64,000 nucleotides of DNA from contig WBZZ01006723.1 in the NCBI GenBank assembly GCA_019918135.1, positions 40,001-104,000 on the forward strand, given 5' to 3'. A program made the position numbers and the translations under genes. This document shows positions 60,046 to 64,000 of the stretch, in pieces. The first letter of the stretch is position 1, and every line of letters starts with the position of its first letter. Below the pieces are notes generated by a model. The model did no database searches, had not been told where the DNA came from, and was given only the letters and a program-made list of their open reading frames with translations. The DNA is from Paulinella micropora (taxonomy: Eukaryota; Cercozoa; Imbricatea; Euglyphida; Paulinellidae).

Positions 60046-60060
60046 GGCATTAAAAGCATA
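60030..60060. other. Right junction of GC-rich block and inverted PLV copy
   Basis: GC-rich LRR coding sequence (..CGCGTGCGGGCGCGTTCTGG) meets AT-rich fibre coding sequence (GCATTAAAAGCATAATATGC). Both genes are cut at this point and neither end shows a terminal repeat, so this is not a normal PLV end. Confidence 0.7.
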
Positions 60061-62384
60061 ATATGCTGGATAGTATTTATTAGAAGCAGAAGCAACAAAT
60101 CCACCTGAATTATTAGTTGTCATAGCCTGCGGGGCTGTGTATAGAGTAAAAGTAGAAGCCCCATATTTTACATCCCCCGTCATGGTTCCGCCTGATAAAG
60201 CAAGGAAAGCCAGAGACCCAGTGGAATTTACCCAGTTTGTGCCGTTGTATGTTAATAATTGGCCGTTTGCTGGTGTCGTAATAACTACATCGCTGTGTGC
60301 ATCAATAGATCCATCGGCGGACACTTTCGCCTTATTCGCATCGTGTTCTGTAAATAAAGTTGAAACAACTCTCCCATTTAGTGAGTCAGTATTTGTAATA
60401 TTTTGGCTATTCATGTTTAACCCACCATTTGCCTTTATCTCTCCACTCGCCGTGAGTGTGGTTGTTGATACTCCCGCACTTGCCGTTATTAATCCTTTTG
60501 TCCATAAAATCCCATTAAGTCCATTCAACGACATTAATAGTTGCTCACCTGAATTTTCCCATATAAAACTCATCGTAGCATCGTTAGCAACTCTACAACG
60601 AAAGCCATACAAACTAAAATCATTTCCCGCTACTTCTAATGCTCCTACTAAACCTATTAAACTTTTACTCGCTCCGGGAGTTGCTATATAAATCCCCCAA
60701 CTCGGATTGTCCGTATCCCAAAGAAATATGCCTTGCCCATTTCCTCCATCTACTTTATTTTGAATAGATAATTTACAACCTCCATCTACTGTTAATAATC
60801 CGCTTGCTGTTAATGTTGTCGTTGATACTCCCGCATTCGCTGTTATCGCCCCACTCGCCGTTATTGCCTTTTTTGTTAATAAACCTGCGTTATCCAAAGT
60901 GAGCCCAGTAGTCCAACTTATAATATTACCTGCCTTTATATTCGCATATGAGAAATTTAATTTGCATCCACTTTTTGAAATTTGATAATTTGATGTTCAG
61001 TGGCTTGATATCCAGTTTGTGTTATAACAATCGAAATTTAATGTAATGTTGTCATGTGTCCAAGTAAGTAATTGAAGAGCTGGATGATTGTCTTGACTAG
61101 TCACTATTTGTATGTGCGGACCTGCTAAATTAGATGATGTGCCGTATAACTCTAGTCCTCCTGTTGCTCCTACTGGTTTTGTTGTTCTTCCTATGATTAT
61201 TGGTTTGTCTATTGCAGTTGTTATTTTATCGTTTGCGGTTAAACCGTGTGTAAATGTTTTAGTACCTCCTATTGTTTGGTCTGTTATTAATTTCACACAA
61301 TTATCATCAATGTATTTTTTGTTAGCTACATAGTCTGCCAGATTAGTACCCATTGAAATTTGGTTGTTGAATGTTTTCGTTCCTGCTATTGTTTGGTCTG
61401 TTGTTAGTTTCACAATTATCATCAACATATTTTTTGTTAGCTACATGGTCTGCTAACGTTGGAACCAGATTAGTCCCCATCGAAATTTGGTTGTTGAACG
61501 TTTTTGTTCCTCCTATGGTTTGGTCTCCTGTTAGTTTAACCACAGCAGCATCAAGGGCAGAAACATCAATGCTGTCAACCGTGCCCACATTCGTTATGTT
61601 AAATCCTCCCATATTTAGCGCTCCTGCCATATTAACGGTGCCGTCTAATCTCAGAAAAGGCGATGCCACATTTCTCCATTGTCCCGTGCTATAAATAAGC
61701 AATTGATTATCTGTGGGTGTGCCTGTTATTAATACATCGCTGTGTGTATTAATTGAACCATCCGCTGACACTTTCGCATTGTTCGCTATGTGTTCTGTTA
61801 TCCAATCATCAACATCTTTTGTATTCAATAAATTAACTCCTGTTATCTTCAAATATCCGCCCATACTAATATTGCCTGATTCATCAACATTTATCGGAAA
61901 AGTTTTATTTACCCAGTTTATTGAATTATATGTTAGATAGCTATTCATCGCTATTGGTGCGGTTATGACTACATCAGATTGTGTCAATTGAACCGAGGTA
62001 GGTATTTCTCCATTTGCTATCTACATCGTTGCAAGTTAAGTATTGGCCGACCGTTTGTGCGAATATGTTTATGTCTAACAGATTAACTAGGCTGGTTTGG
62101 TGCGGATTGGATGTATTAGAGCGGTGTTGAGTTGAGGCTTTAACCTCGTCGTTGTCCCTCACTCGTTGTTCTGTGTAGTATAAACGGCTTCCTTCTTTAA
62201 TGTCTCCTGTGCTTTTGGTAGCCAGCCTCGCATCGAATCGGCCGTCAGTGTAACAAAGATTTACAGGGTCAGCTCTGTCTGTGTTTAAACCTGTAATATT
62301 AGTGTTCGTTAAGTCTAAGTTTGCGATTGAAAGGCTATCTGTGGAGATTTCATTCAAGCCTAAGAGAGATTTATATTGACTCAT
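60050..62384 (-). pseudogene. Second fibre gene, truncated and frameshifted
   Basis: Reading on the minus strand from ATG 62,384 (MSQYKSLLGLNEISTDSL), the text closely parallels the start of the left fibre gene and continues with the same repeat units (VKLTGDQTIGGTKTF, NLNMGGFNITNV-like). The frame changes near 61,980, near 61,420 and between 60,900 and 61,000, where some sequence also seems lost. The S74 chaperone end is missing because the gene is cut at about 60,050. Divergence from the left copy is substantial, so these are two related elements and not a recent duplication. Confidence 0.75.
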
Positions 62385-62449
62385 TGTATATATTTTGGAT
62401 AATAATTAATCAGAATAAAAATTAGTTTTGGTTAGATATATAACCGAGA
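62385..62449. promoter_or_regulatory. Divergent promoter of the right PLV
   Basis: AT-rich spacer between the fibre (minus) and the acidic/basic gene (plus). On the minus strand AAAATATATACA directly precedes the fibre ATG, as in the left copy. The plus-strand gene is preceded by TTAGATATATAACCGAGA. Confidence 0.5.
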
Positions 62450-62968
62450 ATGCCGAGAGGTAATAGAGAGATTGCCATAAAGAACCTTGAAAAAGCGACT
62501 GTAATGAAGAAACAGTATGCGAGGCAGAGAAAGATTGAGAGGGCTAAGGAATTACTCGCGGAGGAAAAGGCTAAGAATGTAAAAGAAATGACTGCAGACG
62601 AAAAGATGGAACATACTGCTAAGAAGCAGTTGGCGAGGGATATGATAGATGGTAGAGATGGTGAGAAAAGTGAGGAAAGCCGTTCGGACGAGGAAGAGGT
62701 CGAACAGGACTTTGTAGATATTGTTGCACGACGTGTTGCGGGTATGAAACTTAAGACTAAACAGAAGAAGGCAAAGAAAGTTGTAAAAAAGAAAGTGGAA
62801 GAAGAAAGCGAGGATAGCGAAAGCGAAAGTGAGGAAGAAGAGGAAGAGCCTAAACCTAAGAAGGGTAAAGGTAAGAAATCAAATATATCAGTTAATGTTT
62901 ATAACCAACAACCCGAGAAACCAAAACAGAAAAACAATGATGTTTCGAAGATATTTTTAAAGTTCTAA
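62450..62968 (+). CDS. Acidic/basic low-complexity protein, homologue of 1731-2252
   Basis: 172 residues: a charged helical N-terminus, a Lys-rich centre, a Glu/Ser run (about 123-140) and a C-terminus with SVNVYN and KIFLKF, exactly as in the left PLV protein. The frame is intact although its neighbours are broken. Divergent from the fibre and upstream of the integrase, the same order as on the left. Confidence 0.7.
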   Translation: MPRGNREIAIKNLEKATVMKKQYARQRKIERAKELLAEEKAKNVKEMTADEKMEHTAKKQLARDMIDGRDGEKSEESRSDEEEVEQDFVDIVARRVAGMKLKTKQKKAKKVVKKKVEEESEDSESESEEEEEEPKPKKGKGKKSNISVNVYNQQPEKPKQKNNDVSKIFLKF

Positions 62969-62999
62969 TATATGAACCTTCACCAAAAAACTCTGGTCT

Positions 63000-63257
63000 A
63001 TGAACAAAATAAAAAACCTTCCATTAGATGTTCGTTTACACATTATGGAGTATTTATATAATCATCGTGATTACGATTTCAATAGTTGCTATGTGTGTGG
63101 ATTAACTCTGTGTTTAGCGAATAGACAGATTACAGCAATTGATGATAGTTTTGATTGGTTTTATATGTATGAGTTTTGTTCTTATTATTATTTTGAAATA
63201 GAAAAAGAAGAAAGATTAATATATAAGGATAAAGGATTAAGTGTGATAAAGTATTAG
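63000..63257 (+). CDS. Small F-box-like protein, 85 aa
   Basis: The N-terminus LPLDVRLHIMEYLYNHRDYDF resembles an F-box start (LP.D...I..YL). The rest is aromatic and acidic (WFYMYEFCSYYYFEIEKEE). F-box proteins recruit SCF ubiquitin ligases. This ORF lies between the acidic/basic gene and the integrase, where the left PLV has nothing, so it is an insertion in this copy or a loss in the other. It follows the previous stop by about 30 bases. Confidence 0.5.
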   Translation: MNKIKNLPLDVRLHIMEYLYNHRDYDFNSCYVCGLTLCLANRQITAIDDSFDWFYMYEFCSYYYFEIEKEERLIYKDKGLSVIKY

Positions 63258-63340
63258 AAAGGGCAAACTTTTTTTTGCTTTGAGAAGCAAGGCTTCGCAA
63301 TCAAACCCAAGTTTTGTGTAACTTTTTTCTAAAAGTTTCG

Positions 63341-64000
63341 ATGGACCGCAAACATAGCCATCCACAAAATGCTGAACCCGAAGATGAGGATGAAAGAAAG
63401 GAACAACAAGCATTAGAAATACATTACCAAAAAAGATTACCGACCGATAAATGGAATACGATATGGTCGGACAAACCACTTAAACAAGTATTTGTAGATT
63501 TAGTGCATATGTCAAAATTTAAAGGCAAGAAAGGAAATAAAAACTATGCTTGGATGTTGTTTTGGATTGACACTCACAGCCGATTTTTAACAATTACTAC
63601 TTAAAAATAAAACGGCGAAAGAAGTTTATTTAGCTTTAAAATCAATACCATACACACCAGAGAGCATTACAACCGACAGCGGAAGTGAATATAAAGGAGC
63701 GGTTAAAGATTATTTTAGAGAGAATAATATTGAGCATCGGACGGTTGAAATGGGCGACCATCGTGCTCTTGCTATCGTGTCTTGACATTTAGAGTTATTA
63801 GAACTATTAGACGCTGGCTTGACATTTTATTTGAAACTAACGGCAATTTTGATTGGCTGACTTATTTTGACGATATGGTAGATGCTTATAATATGCGACA
63901 TCATGGAACAATTCAAAATAGGCTGATAGATGTATTTAAGGGTATTAATAAAAATAAAAAACAAATTAAACGGGATGGGTTGATTGATGAATTTGAAAAA
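63341..64000 (+). pseudogene. Integrase (rve), broken and running off the window
   Basis: From ATG 63,341 (MDRKHSHPQNAEPEDEDERKEQ) the frame encodes the first catalytic Asp region (VFVDLVHMSKFKGKKGNKNYAWMLFWIDTHSRF), then stops at 63,602. The coding continues in another frame (KTAKEVYLALKSIPYTPESITTDSGSEYKGAV, with the second Asp, and VEMGDHRALAIV), is broken again near 63,783, and resumes (FRVIRTIRRWLDILFETNGNFDWL) to the window end. It matches the integrase at 781-1731 throughout. At least two indels and altered sequence at the third catalytic position make it non-functional as read. Confidence 0.75.

Noticed and set aside
1..64000. TAG as a reassigned sense codon throughout the window
   Set aside because: TAG ends clearly complete genes here (fibre at 6,331, Cys-rich small protein at 29,964, LRR gene at 58,880), so a global reassignment does not fit; local read-through or mutation remains possible.
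1..64000. tRNA or rRNA genes
   Set aside because: No cloverleaf-like or conserved rRNA strings were noticed by eye; a tRNAscan run would be needed to exclude a tRNA firmly.

Overview
The window is a mosaic of two very different DNAs. Positions 1 to about 20,950 and about 60,050 to 64,000 are AT-rich and belong to two copies of a Polinton-like virus (PLV, Maverick/virophage-like) in opposite orientation. Between them lies about 39 kb of GC-rich, gene-dense DNA without recognisable introns. It has long G or C homopolymers between genes and eukaryote-type AATAAA/ATTAAA signals after many genes. The element types (PLV, protein-primed polymerase, BTB, LRR, a 2-oxoglutarate oxygenase of a type I associate with giant viruses, an XPG-like nuclease) suggest a protist host and a large DNA virus genome or an endogenous viral region. 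I could not assign the GC-rich part to a named lineage.

Left PLV (1-20.95 kb): integrase and an acidic/basic protein (minus strand); then on the plus strand an intact 1335-residue fibre with a peptidase S74 chaperone end, small proteins, a packaging ATPase, a basic protein, a long coiled-coil protein, an adenovirus-type protease, the minor and major capsid proteins, a second virion-like protein and a GIY-YIG nuclease. On the minus strand follow two small ExoX-C-like proteins, a protein-primed DNA polymerase B, and small charged proteins. Many starts have a TATATA-like motif just upstream. The ATPase, protease, minor capsid, coiled-coil and polymerase genes each carry a frameshift, and two small genes carry in-frame TAG codons, so this copy is either decaying or the sequence has indel errors. 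The fibre is untouched.

GC-rich block (21-60 kb): a ~1450-codon gene with C-terminal PQAAGGW repeats; a ~470-codon gene; several multi-pass membrane proteins (one TMBIM-like, two paralogous); a small Cys-rich protein; a 2OG-Fe(II) oxygenase; a ~2190-codon Cys-rich surface protein with EGF-like and FG-GAP/VCBS-like motifs; an ankyrin-like protein; a proline-rich protein; an XPG/FEN1-like nuclease; and an LRR protein cut off by the right PLV. Two islands of lower GC (30.2-35.7 kb and 53.4-56.4 kb) differ in style. The first holds two same-frame ORFs and a 3.5-kb near-perfect palindrome carrying two copies of a BTB/KCTD-like gene, with arms built from ~280-bp fold-back repeats. The second is one 971-codon frame interrupted only by two TAG codons, with an isochorismatase-like fold that spans the first TAG. 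A related ~284-bp fold-back repeat family lies at 47.3-47.9 kb.

Right PLV (60.05-64 kb): a fibre gene truncated at the junction and full of frameshifts, a homologue of the acidic/basic protein, an F-box-like small ORF, and a broken integrase running off the window end.
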